From: Streptomyces sp. SCUT-3
Lineage (GTDB): Bacteria > Actinomycetota > Actinomycetes > Streptomycetales > Streptomycetaceae
DNA: 64,000 bases
Direction: 5' to 3'
NCBI RefSeq assembly: GCF_014083985.1
Contig: NZ_CP046907.1
Span: forward strand, 876,501-940,500
The notes under the pieces were generated by a model. That model was given only the letters and a program-made list of their open reading frames with translations, did not search any database and had not been told where the DNA came from. Made by a program: the position numbers and the translations under genes. The first letter of the stretch is position 1. Each line of letters begins with the position of its first letter. Positions 18,196-26,616 of the stretch are shown here, piece by piece.

Positions 18196-19554
18196 ATGCG
18201 ACTCCACCGGCGCGCACGGCGCGCTTCGGCGACCGCCGCCCTGCTCGCACTGGCCCTCGCCGCGTCCCTGAGCGGCCAGGCAGGCGCCTCCCCCGCTTCC
18301 GCCGACGGCGCCCCGGCGGCCGTCGCGGGCTCCCCCGCGGACGAACAGGTCCGCCAGTACACCGTCACCGGCCCCCGGACCGCCGCCGAACGCACCGCCG
18401 TCGCCCGCACCGGCGCGTCGGTCGACGCGGTCCGCGAGGGCTCGGTGGTCATCACCGCGGACGCCGCGCAGGCCCGCGCGGTACGGGCCCTCGGCCACCG
18501 CCTGACCGCCCTGCCCGCCCCCTCCGGCACCGACGGCACCGACGGTTCCGGCACGGTCGGCACCCAGGACTTCCCCGGCGCCGACTCCGGCTACCACAAC
18601 TACGCCGAGGCCGCGGCGGAGATCAACCGGCTCGTCGCCGCGTCCCCCTCCATCATGAGCAAGAGGGTGATCGGAAAGTCCTACGAGGGCCGGGACATCG
18701 TCGCCGTGAAGGTCAGCGACAACGTCGGCTCGGACGAGAACGAGCCCGAGGTGCTGTTCACCCACCACCAGCACGCCCGCGAGCACCTGACGGTCGAGAT
18801 GGCGATCTACCTGCTGCGCGAGCTCGGCGGCAAGTACTCCACCGACAGCCGGATCAAGAACGCGGTCGACGGCCGCGAGATCTGGATCGTGCCCGACCTG
18901 AACCCGGACGGCGGCGAGTACGACATCGCCACCGGCACCTACCGCAGCTGGCGCAAGAACCGCCAGCCCAACTCCGGTTCCTCGTACGTCGGCACCGACC
19001 TCAACCGCAACTGGGACTACAAGTGGGGCTGCTGCGGCGGCTCCTCCGGCTCCACATCCAGCTCCACCTACCGCGGCTCGGCCCCCGAGTCGGCCCGCGA
19101 GGTGAAGGTCCTGGCCGACTTCGTGCGCAGCCGGGTGGTCGACGGGAAGCAGCAGATCACCGCCTCCATCGACTTCCACACCTACAGCGAACTGGTGCTG
19201 TGGCCGTTCGGCTACACGTACTCCAACACCGACACCGGCATGACGGCCGACGACTACAACACCTTCGCCACCTTCGGCCGCACCATGGCCGGCACCAACG
19301 GCTACACCCCGCAGCAGTCCAGCGACCTGTACATCACCGACGGGTCCATACCCGACTGGCTGTGGGGGAAGCACCGCATCTTCGCCTACACCTTCGAGAT
19401 GTACCCCGGCCCGAACGGCTCCTCCGGGTTCTACCCGCCCGACGAGGTCATCGATCGGGAGACCAGCCGCAACCGCGAGGCCGTGCTGCGGCTGCTGGAG
19501 AACGCCGACTGCATGTACCGGGTGATCGGCAAGGAGCAGCAGTACTGCTCCTGA
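18196..19554 (+). CDS. Secreted M14 zinc carboxypeptidase
   Basis: This 452-residue extracellular metallocarboxypeptidase removes C-terminal residues from peptides. The ATG at 18196 follows AGGAGG. Residues 1-33 are a signal peptide ([15 protein letters not shown], then a hydrophobic core ending near [10 protein letters not shown]). A pro-region follows to about residue 130. The catalytic domain has zinc ligands in [12 protein letters not shown] (His, Glu) and [18 protein letters not shown] (third His), the substrate-binding NPDGG and RSWRKNR segments, [11 protein letters not shown], and the catalytic Glu in [11 protein letters not shown]. This is the carboxypeptidase T layout. Five cysteines in the mature part (a CC pair and two near the end) suggest disulfides. 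The gene stands alone between two hairpins. Confidence 0.93.
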   Translation: MRLHRRARRASATAALLALALAASLSGQAGASPASADGAPAAVAGSPADEQVRQYTVTGPRTAAERTAVARTGASVDAVREGSVVITADAAQARAVRALGHRLTALPAPSGTDGTDGSGTVGTQDFPGADSGYHNYAEAAAEINRLVAASPSIMSKRVIGKSYEGRDIVAVKVSDNVGSDENEPEVLFTHHQHAREHLTVEMAIYLLRELGGKYSTDSRIKNAVDGREIWIVPDLNPDGGEYDIATGTYRSWRKNRQPNSGSSYVGTDLNRNWDYKWGCCGGSSGSTSSSTYRGSAPESAREVKVLADFVRSRVVDGKQQITASIDFHTYSELVLWPFGYTYSNTDTGMTADDYNTFATFGRTMAGTNGYTPQQSSDLYITDGSIPDWLWGKHRIFAYTFEMYPGPNGSSGFYPPDEVIDRETSRNREAVLRLLENADCMYRVIGKEQQYCS

Positions 19555-19598
19555 CCCCGCCCCACCCGCTCAGCCCGCTCACCCCGCTCAGCCCGTCA

Positions 19599-19629
19599 CG
19601 GCCCGCCGCGCCCCGCGCGCGGCGGGCCG
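19599..19629. terminator. Bidirectional hairpin between carboxypeptidase and Lrp genes
   Basis: Arms CGGCCCGCCGCG and CGCGGCGGGCCG form a 12-bp stem with a short GC loop, lying between the two convergent stop codons. Confidence 0.6.
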
Positions 19630-19649
19630 CCGCGCGTCCGCGCCCCGGG

Positions 19650-20132
19650 TCAGAGCGCGGACAGGGCCGCGGCGCCCCGGCGGTGGGTGAAGATCAGGCT
19701 GGTCTCGGTGTGCTGGATGCCCGGGTGCGAGGTGATGTGGTCGAGGATGAAGTCGCGCAGCGCGTCCGCGGAGGAGGCGGCGACCCTGAGCAGGAAGTCG
19801 TTGCCGCCGGAGAGGTTGAACACCGATATCACCCCGGGGAGTCCGGCGGCGTGGTCGAGGAAGCTGTCGACCTGGCCGCGGGTGTGGGCACCCAGCCGGA
19901 CGGCGATCATCGCCTGCAGGGGCAGGCCGAGCGCGGCGAGGTCGATGTCGGTGTGGTGGCCGTGGACGATCCCGCGCTCGCGCAGGGCGCGGATGCGGCC
20001 CAGGCAGGTCGAGGGCGCGATGCCGACGGCGGCGGCGATCGCGTTGTTGGGGGTGCGTGCGTCGCGGGCGAGCACCCGCAGGATCCTGCGGTCGGTCTCG
20101 TCCAGCTCGGCCGGTCGCATCTCGTTCGGCAC
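19650..20132 (-). CDS. Lrp/AsnC family regulator of the methionine-lyase operon (MdeR-like)
   Basis: This 160-residue Lrp/AsnC regulator starts at the GTG at 20132, which follows GGAGGG; a longer upstream frame lacks a site. The N-terminal helix-turn-helix reads LDETDRRILRVLARDARTPN and IAAAVGIAPSTCLGRIRALR. The C-terminal RAM effector domain includes VDSFLDHAAGLPGVISVFNL, SGGNDFLLRVAASS and HPGIQHTETSLIF. It is divergent from an operon encoding a Met-gamma-lyase-family enzyme and an AceE-like E1 protein. The same three-gene arrangement is known as mdeR-mdeA-mdeB in Pseudomonas putida, where the Lrp-type protein activates the operon. A methionine-linked effector is therefore likely but not shown. 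Confidence 0.85.
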   Translation of the reverse strand: MPNEMRPAELDETDRRILRVLARDARTPNNAIAAAVGIAPSTCLGRIRALRERGIVHGHHTDIDLAALGLPLQAMIAVRLGAHTRGQVDSFLDHAAGLPGVISVFNLSGGNDFLLRVAASSADALRDFILDHITSHPGIQHTETSLIFTHRRGAAALSAL

Positions 20133-20185
20133 GGGGCCCTCCCTGTGACGGCGGGGCGAAGGAAAATCGGAGTCGTGCGCCTGCT

Positions 20186-20201
20186 GGAGAATATTATTCC
20201 C
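20186..20201. promoter_or_regulatory. AT-rich palindrome, candidate Lrp-type operator
   Basis: GGAGAATATTATTCCC is an imperfect inverted repeat and the most AT-rich point of the divergent regulator/lyase intergenic region. Lrp family sites are of this kind. The assignment is by position and symmetry. Confidence 0.5.
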
Positions 20202-20268
20202 ACCCATTGGCCCAGCTCCGCGCCATGTTCATAATTTCACCACCTCTTCAACGTCGAAAGGTGGTCCC

Positions 20269-21432
20269 ATGTACGGGCTGGACAGCCAGGCGGTCCACGC
20301 AGGACGGGCGGATCTGGCCGCCCTCGGTGTGCACGTCCCCCCGCTGGACCTGTCCAGCACCTCGCCCCTGCCGGACGTCGAGTCCGGCGGCGACTCCTAC
20401 GAGTCGATGGCCCTCGGCGGCGAGCCGACCGCGGGCGGCAACGTCTACGCCCGGCTGTGGAACCCCACGGTGGCCCGGTTCGAGGAGGCCCTGGCCCAGC
20501 TGGAGGGGTGCGACAAGGCCGTGGCCTTCTCCTCCGGCATGGCCGCGGTGACCGCCTGCCTGCTGGCCGCCGCCGCCGAGGGACGCCGCCACGTGGTCGC
20601 GGTGCGCCCGCTGTACGGCGGCACCGACCACCTGCTGGCCACCGGCCTGCTGGGCACCGAGGTCACCTACGCGCCCGCCGACGGCATCAGCGGGGCGCTG
20701 CGCCCGGACACCGGGCTGGTGATCGTCGAGACCCCCGCCAACCCGACCCTGGAACTGGTCGACCTGACGGCGGTCGCCGAGCAGGCCGGCGACGTCCCGG
20801 TCCTGGTCGACAACACCTTCGCCACCCCGGTCCTGCAGCAGCCCGCGCGGCACGGCGCGACCCTGGTCCTGCACAGCGCCACCAAGTTCGTCGGCGGACA
20901 CGGCGACGTGGTCGCCGGCGCGGTCGCCACAAGCGTCGAGTGGGCCGCCCGCCTGCGGCGGGTCCGCGCGGTCACCGGCGGCATCCTGCACCCCCTGGGC
21001 GCCTACATGCTGCACCGCGGCCTGCAGACCCTGCCGGTGCGGGTGCGCGCCCAGCAGGAGGGCGCGCGCGCCGTCGCCGCCTGGCTCGCGGAGCGCCCCG
21101 AGGTGGAGCGGGTGTACTACCCGGGCCTGCCCGAGTGCGACCCGCAGTCCCTGGTGGGCCGCCAGATGTCCGGCCCCGGCTCGCTGCTCGCGTTCGAGGT
21201 CGCCGGCGGCTACGACGCCGCGGCCCGCACCGCCGCCTCCTGTCGCATGATCACCCACGCGGTCTCCCTCGGCGGCGTGGACAGCCTGATCCAGCACCCG
21301 GCCTCCCTCACCCACCGCCCCGTGGAGCCCCACGCGCGCCCCGCCGCCGCGGTGCTGCGCCTGTCGGTCGGCCTGGAGAACCCCGAGGACGTCTGCGCCG
21401 ACCTCGAGTCCGCCCTGAAGGAAGCACGATGA
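20269..21432 (+). CDS. mdeA: Cys/Met metabolism PLP enzyme, methionine gamma-lyase-like (MdeA-like)
   Basis: This 387-residue fold-type I PLP enzyme belongs to the cystathionine/methionine gamma-lyase family. The start has AAAGGTGG eight bases upstream. Visible motifs are YARLWNPT (cofactor phosphate arm), FSSGMAAVTA, the active-site Tyr in RPLYGGTDHL, PANPTLELVD, the Asp in VDNTFATPVL, and the PLP lysine in LHSATKFVGGHGDVVAG. Near the C-terminus SLGGVDSLIQHPASLTH binds the substrate carboxylate. The cysteine found after LYG in classical methionine lyases is Gly here, as in gamma-synthases and gamma-lyases, so exact substrate choice is open. Its stop overlaps the next start as ATGA, coupling it to the E1 gene that would use its 2-oxobutyrate. 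Confidence 0.87.
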   Translation: MYGLDSQAVHAGRADLAALGVHVPPLDLSSTSPLPDVESGGDSYESMALGGEPTAGGNVYARLWNPTVARFEEALAQLEGCDKAVAFSSGMAAVTACLLAAAAEGRRHVVAVRPLYGGTDHLLATGLLGTEVTYAPADGISGALRPDTGLVIVETPANPTLELVDLTAVAEQAGDVPVLVDNTFATPVLQQPARHGATLVLHSATKFVGGHGDVVAGAVATSVEWAARLRRVRAVTGGILHPLGAYMLHRGLQTLPVRVRAQQEGARAVAAWLAERPEVERVYYPGLPECDPQSLVGRQMSGPGSLLAFEVAGGYDAAARTAASCRMITHAVSLGGVDSLIQHPASLTHRPVEPHARPAAAVLRLSVGLENPEDVCADLESALKEAR

Positions 21433-23855
21433 CCACCCTGTGGACCCCTGCGGCCCCGGACGCCGTCCCGCAGCCCGCGGACGCGCCGTCGGAGGAGCTG
21501 CTGCGCTCGATCCAGCAGCGGGTGCTGTGGCTGTCCACCGCGATCGTGCACCACGCCAACCGGGTGCGCCCGAACCCCTCCGGCCTGAAGGTCGGCGGCC
21601 ACCAGGCCTCCAGCGCCTCCATGGCGAGCATCATGACCGCGCTGTGGTTCGGCGACCTGACCTCCGCCGACCGGGTCTCCGTCAAGCCGCACGCCTCCCC
21701 CGTCCTGCACGCCATCAACTACCTGCTGGGCGGCCTGGACGAGAAGTACCTGACGACCCTGCGCGAGTTCGGCGGGCTGCAGAGCTACCCCAGCCGCACC
21801 AAGGACCCCGACCGGGTCGACTACTCCACCGGCTCGGTCGGCATCGGCGCCACCGCACCGATATGGGGCGCGACCGCCCGCCGCTACCTCGACGCCCACG
21901 CCGGCGCGCTGGGCGCGGCCGCCGAGGCCCGCGGGCGGCAGATCTCCCTGGTCGGCGACGCCGAGCTCGACGAGGGCGCCTGCTGGGAGGCCCTGCTGGA
22001 CCCGGGCACCGCCGGGCTGGGCGAGGTCATGTGGGTCGTCGACCTCAACCGGCAGTCCCTCGACCGCGTCGTGCCCGTGCAGACCGCGCAGCGCTACGAG
22101 CGGATGTTCCACGCCGCCGGCTGGCAGGTCGTCACCCTCAAGTACGGGCGCCGCCTCGGCGAGCTGTTCACCCTCCCCGGCGGCGACGCCCTGCGGCACC
22201 GGCTCGACACCATGAGCAACGCCGAGTACCAGCGGCTGCTGCGCGCGGACGGCCCCCGTCTGCGCGAACGCCTCCCCGGCACCGGGGCCGCGGCCGGGGA
22301 GGTCCGCAGGCTGATCGGCGAACTGGACGACATCCGCCTGCGCGAGGCCGTGCGCGACCTGGGCGGCCACGACCTGTCCGCCCTGCTGTCGGCCTACCGC
22401 GCCGCCGAGCCCGGCCGGCCCACCGTCGTCCTCGCCTACACCCTCAAGGGGTTCGGCCTGCCCACCGAGGGCCACCCGGCCAACCACTCGGCGCTGCTGT
22501 CCACCGAGGACGTCCACGCCCTGGCCGCGTCCTGCGGCATCGACCCGCAGCACCCCTGGCAGCGCTTCGCCGAGGGCAGCGCGGAGGCCGAGTGGTGCGC
22601 CCGCACCGCCGGACGCCTGGCCCGGCCCGAGCCGGCCGCCGTCGCCGCACCGGCACCCCCGGCCGACTTCGGCCGCCCCCACAACGGCCGCTCCTCCACC
22701 CAGCAGGCCCTGGGCCGCCTGCTGCTCGACCTGACCCGCTCGGCCCCCGAGGTCGCGCGCCGGGTCGTCACCGTCAGCCCCGACGTGGCGTCCTCCACCA
22801 ACCTGGGCGGCTGGCTGAACAAGGTCGGCGTCTGGTCGGAGGAGGAGCGCACCGACTGGTTCGCCGACGACGCCGAGACCGTCCTGCACTGGCGGGAGGG
22901 GCGGCAGGGCCAGCACCTCGAGCTGGGCATCGCCGAGACCAACCTGGTCGGGCTGCTCGGCGAGCTGGGGGCGACCTGGAGCCGGTGGGGGCAGCCGCTG
23001 CTGCCGATCGGCGTGCTGTACGACCCGTTCGTCAACCGCGCCCTGGAGCCGTGGACGTACGGCGTCTACGCCGGCGGGCAGTCGATCCTCGTCGGCACGC
23101 CCTCGGGCGTGACGCTGGCGGGCGAGGGCGGGGCGCACCAGTCGGTCACCACGCCGTCGATCGGCCTGGAGCAGCCCGGCGTGCTCGCCTACGAGCCCGC
23201 CTTCAGCCAGGACTTCGAGTGGTGCTTCCTGCACGCCCTGTCGCGGCTGGGACGCCCGGACGGCACCTCCTCGTACTTCCGGCTGTCCACCCGGCCGGTC
23301 GACCAGCGCCTGGCCCGGGTGCCGCAGGACCCGCGGGAGCGGGAGGAGCGGCGGCGGCAGGCCGTGGCCGGCGGCTACGTGCTGCGCGAGGCCGACGACG
23401 CCGCGGTGACGATCGCGGCGATGGGCGCCGTCGTGCCCGAGGCGCTGGCCGCCGCCGACAGGCTGGTGGCGGCGCACGGGATACGGGCCCGGGTGGTGTG
23501 CGTGACCAGCGCCGACCTGCTCTACCGGGCCCTGCAGAACCGCCGGCACGCCGACGCGCCCCCCGGCGGGACGGACGGGACGGACGGGACGGACGGGACG
23601 GACGGGTCCGCCGGAGCGGGCCGTCCCGACATCCTGGCGGAGATCCTGCCGCCGGAGCGGGCGGTGCCGATGGTCACCGTCCTGGACGGCCACCCGCACA
23701 CCCTCACCTTCCTGGCCACGGTCGACAGGGTGCCGGTGGTCTCGCTGGGCGTGAGCGGGTTCGGGCAGTCCGGCTCGCTGGAGGACGTCCTGAGCCACCA
23801 CGGCATCGACGCCGCCGCGATCGCCGCGGCCGCCGCGGGCCTGGCCGGCCGGTAG
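21429..23855 (+). CDS. mdeB: AceE-like 2-oxoacid dehydrogenase E1 component (MdeB-like)
   Basis: This 808-residue homodimeric E1 (AceE-type) is thiamine-diphosphate dependent and decarboxylates a 2-oxoacid before transfer to lipoyl E2. The N-terminal half has VGGHQASSASMASIMTALWF, the cofactor motif GDAELDEGACWEALLD, and WVVDLNRQSLDRVVP. The second half carries TVSPDVASSTNLGGWLNKVG, the catalytic Glu region LELGIAETNLVGLLGELGAT, and EGGAHQSVTTPSIGLEQPGV. Coupling to a Met-gamma-lyase-like gene by a 4-bp overlap points to 2-oxobutyrate as substrate, giving propionyl-CoA, as proposed for MdeB. No E2 or E3 gene is next to it, so it must share those of another complex. A short Gly-Thr-Asp repeat interrupts the C-terminal domain. 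Confidence 0.87.
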   Translation: MTTLWTPAAPDAVPQPADAPSEELLRSIQQRVLWLSTAIVHHANRVRPNPSGLKVGGHQASSASMASIMTALWFGDLTSADRVSVKPHASPVLHAINYLLGGLDEKYLTTLREFGGLQSYPSRTKDPDRVDYSTGSVGIGATAPIWGATARRYLDAHAGALGAAAEARGRQISLVGDAELDEGACWEALLDPGTAGLGEVMWVVDLNRQSLDRVVPVQTAQRYERMFHAAGWQVVTLKYGRRLGELFTLPGGDALRHRLDTMSNAEYQRLLRADGPRLRERLPGTGAAAGEVRRLIGELDDIRLREAVRDLGGHDLSALLSAYRAAEPGRPTVVLAYTLKGFGLPTEGHPANHSALLSTEDVHALAASCGIDPQHPWQRFAEGSAEAEWCARTAGRLARPEPAAVAAPAPPADFGRPHNGRSSTQQALGRLLLDLTRSAPEVARRVVTVSPDVASSTNLGGWLNKVGVWSEEERTDWFADDAETVLHWREGRQGQHLELGIAETNLVGLLGELGATWSRWGQPLLPIGVLYDPFVNRALEPWTYGVYAGGQSILVGTPSGVTLAGEGGAHQSVTTPSIGLEQPGVLAYEPAFSQDFEWCFLHALSRLGRPDGTSSYFRLSTRPVDQRLARVPQDPREREERRRQAVAGGYVLREADDAAVTIAAMGAVVPEALAAADRLVAAHGIRARVVCVTSADLLYRALQNRRHADAPPGGTDGTDGTDGTDGSAGAGRPDILAEILPPERAVPMVTVLDGHPHTLTFLATVDRVPVVSLGVSGFGQSGSLEDVLSHHGIDAAAIAAAAAGLAGR
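23568..23606. repeat. 9-bp minisatellite in the E1 gene
   Basis: Four tandem copies of GGGACGGAC encode (Gly-Thr-Asp)4 between PPGG and GSAGAG. It sits in what should be a surface loop of the C-terminal transketolase domain. Unit length keeps the frame. Confidence 0.85.
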
Positions 23856-23864
23856 CCGCACCGC

Positions 23865-23910
23865 CGCGTCCGCCCGGCCGTCCCCCGCGGGGGACGGCCG
23901 GGCGGACGCG
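23865..23910. terminator. Perfect 22-bp inverted repeat, bidirectional terminator
   Basis: Positions 23865-23886 pair perfectly with 23889-23910 across a two-base centre. It lies between the convergent stops of the E1 and ABC-F genes, 3 bp from the ABC-F stop. It is one of the strongest hairpins in the window. Confidence 0.85.
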
Positions 23911-23912
23911 GT

Positions 23913-25544
23913 TCACACGATCCGGCCGTCCTCGACCCGCACGTGCCGGGTGGTGTGCACCGCCTGCAGCATGCGGCGGTCGTGGGTGACCAGCAGCAGC
24001 GTGCCGGTGTACGAGGCCAGCGCGGACTCCAGCTGCTCGATGGCCGGCAGGTCCAGGTGGTTGGTGGGCTCGTCGAGCACCAGCAGGTTCACCCCGCGCC
24101 CCTGGAGCAGGGCGAGGGCCGCCCGGGTGCGCTCGCCGGGCGAGAGCGTCACGGCCGGGCGCAGCACGTGGTCCGCGGTGAGGCCGAACTTGGCCAGCAG
24201 CGTGCGCACCTCCGCCGGGCTCGTCCCCGGCACGGCCGCGCCGAAGGCGTCCAGCAGGGTGTCCGGGCCGAGGAACAGGCCGCGGGCCTGGTCGACCTCG
24301 CCGACCACGACGCCGGGGCCGAGGGCGGCGTGCCCCTCGTCCAGCGGGAGGCGGCCCAGCAGAGCGGCGAGCAGGGTGGACTTGCCCGAGCCGTTGGCGC
24401 CGGTGATCGCCACCCGGTCGGCCCAGTCGATCTGCAGGTCGACCGGCCCCAGGGTGAAGCCCCCGCGACTCACCCGCGCCCCGCGCAGGGTCGCCACCAC
24501 CGCGCCGGCCCGGGGCGCGGCGGCGATCTCCATGCGCAGCTCCCACTCCTTGCGGGGCTCCTCGACGACCTCCAGCCGCTCGATCATCCGCTCGGTCTGC
24601 CGGGCCTTGGCCGCCTGCTTCTCACTCGCCTCGCTGCGGAACTTCCGGCCGAGCTTGTCGCTGTCGGTCGCCTTGCGCCGCGCGTTCTTGACGCCCTTGT
24701 CCATCCAGGACCGCTGCATGCGGCCGCGGGCCTCCAGGGCGGCGCGGGTGCCGGCGTACTCCTCGTACTCCTCGCGGGCATGGCGGCGGGCGGTCTCGCG
24801 CTCCTCCAGGTAGGCGCCGTAGCCGCCGCCGTAGGTGTTGACCTGCTGCTGGTGCAGGTCGAGCTCGACGACGCGGGTGACGGTGCGGGCGAGGAACTCG
24901 CGGTCGTGGCTGACGACGACGGTGGCGGCGCGCAGCCCGGTGACGAACTTCTCCAGCCGCTCCAGCCCGTCCAGGTCCAGGTCGTTGGTGGGCTCGTCGA
25001 GGAGGAAGACGTCGTAGCGGCTCAGCAGCAGCGAGGCCAGCCCCGCGCGCGCGGCCTGCCCGCCGGACAGGGCGGTCATCGGCAGGTCCAGGCCCACCCG
25101 GAGACCGAGCGAGTCCGCGACCTCCTCGGCCCGCTCCTCCAGGTCGGCGCCGCCGAGGGCGAGCCAGCGCTCCAGGCCGGCGGCGTAGGCGTCGTCGGCG
25201 CCGGGCGCGCCGTCCACCAGGGCCGAGGTGGCGGCGTCCAGGTCCGCCTGGGCGGCCGCGACGCCGGTGCGCCGGGCCAGGAAGTCCCGCACGGTCTCGC
25301 CGGGACGGCGCTCCGGCTCCTGCGGCAGGTGGCCGACGGTGGCGGTCGGCGGGCTCGGCCGCACGCCGCCCGCCTCCGGGGCGTCGAGCCCGGCGAGCAG
25401 GCGCAGGAGCGTCGACTTGCCCGCCCCGTTGGGTCCGACCAGTCCGACGACGTCCCCCGGGGCGACGACCATGTCCAGCCCGGAGAACAGCACGCGGTCG
25501 CCGTGGCCCGCGGCGAGATCCTTGACGACGAGAGTGGCACTCAT
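23913..25544 (-). CDS. ABC-F family ATPase (ribosome-associated, antibiotic-resistance or translation-factor type)
   Basis: This is a 543-residue soluble ABC-F protein with two ATPase domains and no membrane part. Domain 1 has Walker A GPNGAGKS, signature LSGGQAARAGLASLLL and Walker B DVFLLDEPTNDLDLDGL. Domain 2 has GANGSGKS, signature LSPGERTRAALALLQG and LLVLDEPTNHLDLPAI. The interdomain linker (about residues 240-330) is charged and helical, with RARRKATDSDKLGRKF-type basic sequence, and contacts the ribosomal P/E-site region in relatives. Members either protect the ribosome from antibiotics or tune translation. The linker alone does not tell which. The gene stands alone between a strong terminator and a divergent hydrolase gene. 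Confidence 0.9.
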   Translation of the reverse strand: MSATLVVKDLAAGHGDRVLFSGLDMVVAPGDVVGLVGPNGAGKSTLLRLLAGLDAPEAGGVRPSPPTATVGHLPQEPERRPGETVRDFLARRTGVAAAQADLDAATSALVDGAPGADDAYAAGLERWLALGGADLEERAEEVADSLGLRVGLDLPMTALSGGQAARAGLASLLLSRYDVFLLDEPTNDLDLDGLERLEKFVTGLRAATVVVSHDREFLARTVTRVVELDLHQQQVNTYGGGYGAYLEERETARRHAREEYEEYAGTRAALEARGRMQRSWMDKGVKNARRKATDSDKLGRKFRSEASEKQAAKARQTERMIERLEVVEEPRKEWELRMEIAAAPRAGAVVATLRGARVSRGGFTLGPVDLQIDWADRVAITGANGSGKSTLLAALLGRLPLDEGHAALGPGVVVGEVDQARGLFLGPDTLLDAFGAAVPGTSPAEVRTLLAKFGLTADHVLRPAVTLSPGERTRAALALLQGRGVNLLVLDEPTNHLDLPAIEQLESALASYTGTLLLVTHDRRMLQAVHTTRHVRVEDGRIV

Positions 25545-25672
25545 GAGGCCACGATCCTACGGGCCCGCCCGCCGCTCTCCTCCCCGGACCGCCGCGAACG
25601 GACCGGGCGGTCGCCGCATGAGCAGTGCCCTCCGGGGCAGGGGGAACCGGACGTCCGAGGTCGGGAGGGTGC

Positions 25673-26602
25673 GTGTTCGACGGTTTCGAGCTGACGCGGT
25701 GCGAGGGGGACGGGGCGCGGTTACGGGTGCGTCACGGCGGCAGCGGTCCTGCGGTGCTGCTCCTGCACGGGCATCCGCGCACGCACGCGACCTGGCACCG
25801 CGTCGCCCCGCTGCTGGCCGCGTCCGGTCGCACGGTGGTCTGCCCCGACCTGCGGGGCTACGGCGGGTCCGACAAACCCCCGACCGATCCGCAGCACCGC
25901 CCGTACTCCAAGCGCGCCATGGCCGCCGACTGCCTGGCGGTCATGCGCCGGCTCGGGCACGAACGGTTCGCCGTCGTCGGGCACGGCCGGGGCGCGTACG
26001 TGGCCGCCCGCCTCGCCCTGGACCACCCGGAGGCCGTGTCCGCCGTCAGCGTGCTGGACGCCGTCCCCCTCGGAGAGGCACTGCGGCGCTGCGACGCGAC
26101 GTTCGCCGCGAGCTGGTGGCACTGGTTCTTCCTCGGGCAGACCGACAAGCCCGCCGAACGCGTCATCAACGCCGACCCCGACGCCTGGTACAGGGCCACC
26201 CCCGAACAGATGGGCGCCGAGGCCTACGAGGACTACCGGCGCGCGATCCACGACCCGGCCACCGTGCACGCCATGTGCGAGGACTACCGGGCCGGCCTCG
26301 GTGTCGACCGGGAGCACGACGACGCCGACCGGCGGGCCGGCCGGCGCATCGGCTGTCCGCTGCAGGTGCTGTGGGCCACCCGCGACGACATGGCCGACCT
26401 CTACGGCGACGTGCTGGGCGTCTGGCGCGACCGGGCGGGCGACCGGCTGGACGGCGGCCCGATCGCCTCCGGCCACCACATCGCCGAGGAGGCGCCCGAG
26501 GAACTCGCCGTCGCCCTGCGCGGTTTCTGGCGGAACGCCGGAGGGAGCGGCCCCCGTGCGGAGCGCACGGCCGGCCGGCCCGGAGGCGGACCGGCCGGCT
26601 GA
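25673..26602 (+). CDS. Alpha/beta hydrolase, haloacetate dehalogenase-like, nucleophile Asp replaced by Gly
   Basis: This 309-residue alpha/beta hydrolase is closest in pattern to fluoroacetate/haloacetate dehalogenases. The GTG at 25673 follows GGGAGGG. Family blocks are LLHGHPRTHATWHRVAP (oxyanion region), VVCPDLRGYGGSDKP, YSKRAMAADCLAVMRRLG, and later ASWWHWFFLGQTDKPAE, where the halide-binding His/Trp lie. A general-base His is present in IASGHHIAEEAPEEL. At the nucleophile elbow, where the family has GHDRGA, this protein has VVGHGRGAYVAAR: the catalytic Asp is Gly (codon GGC in place of GAC). Unless this is a base error, the enzyme cannot form the usual ester intermediate. It may be inactive or act in binding only. 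Confidence 0.82.
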   Translation: MFDGFELTRCEGDGARLRVRHGGSGPAVLLLHGHPRTHATWHRVAPLLAASGRTVVCPDLRGYGGSDKPPTDPQHRPYSKRAMAADCLAVMRRLGHERFAVVGHGRGAYVAARLALDHPEAVSAVSVLDAVPLGEALRRCDATFAASWWHWFFLGQTDKPAERVINADPDAWYRATPEQMGAEAYEDYRRAIHDPATVHAMCEDYRAGLGVDREHDDADRRAGRRIGCPLQVLWATRDDMADLYGDVLGVWRDRAGDRLDGGPIASGHHIAEEAPEELAVALRGFWRNAGGSGPRAERTAGRPGGGPAG

Positions 26603-26616
26603 AGCGCCCGGCCGCG

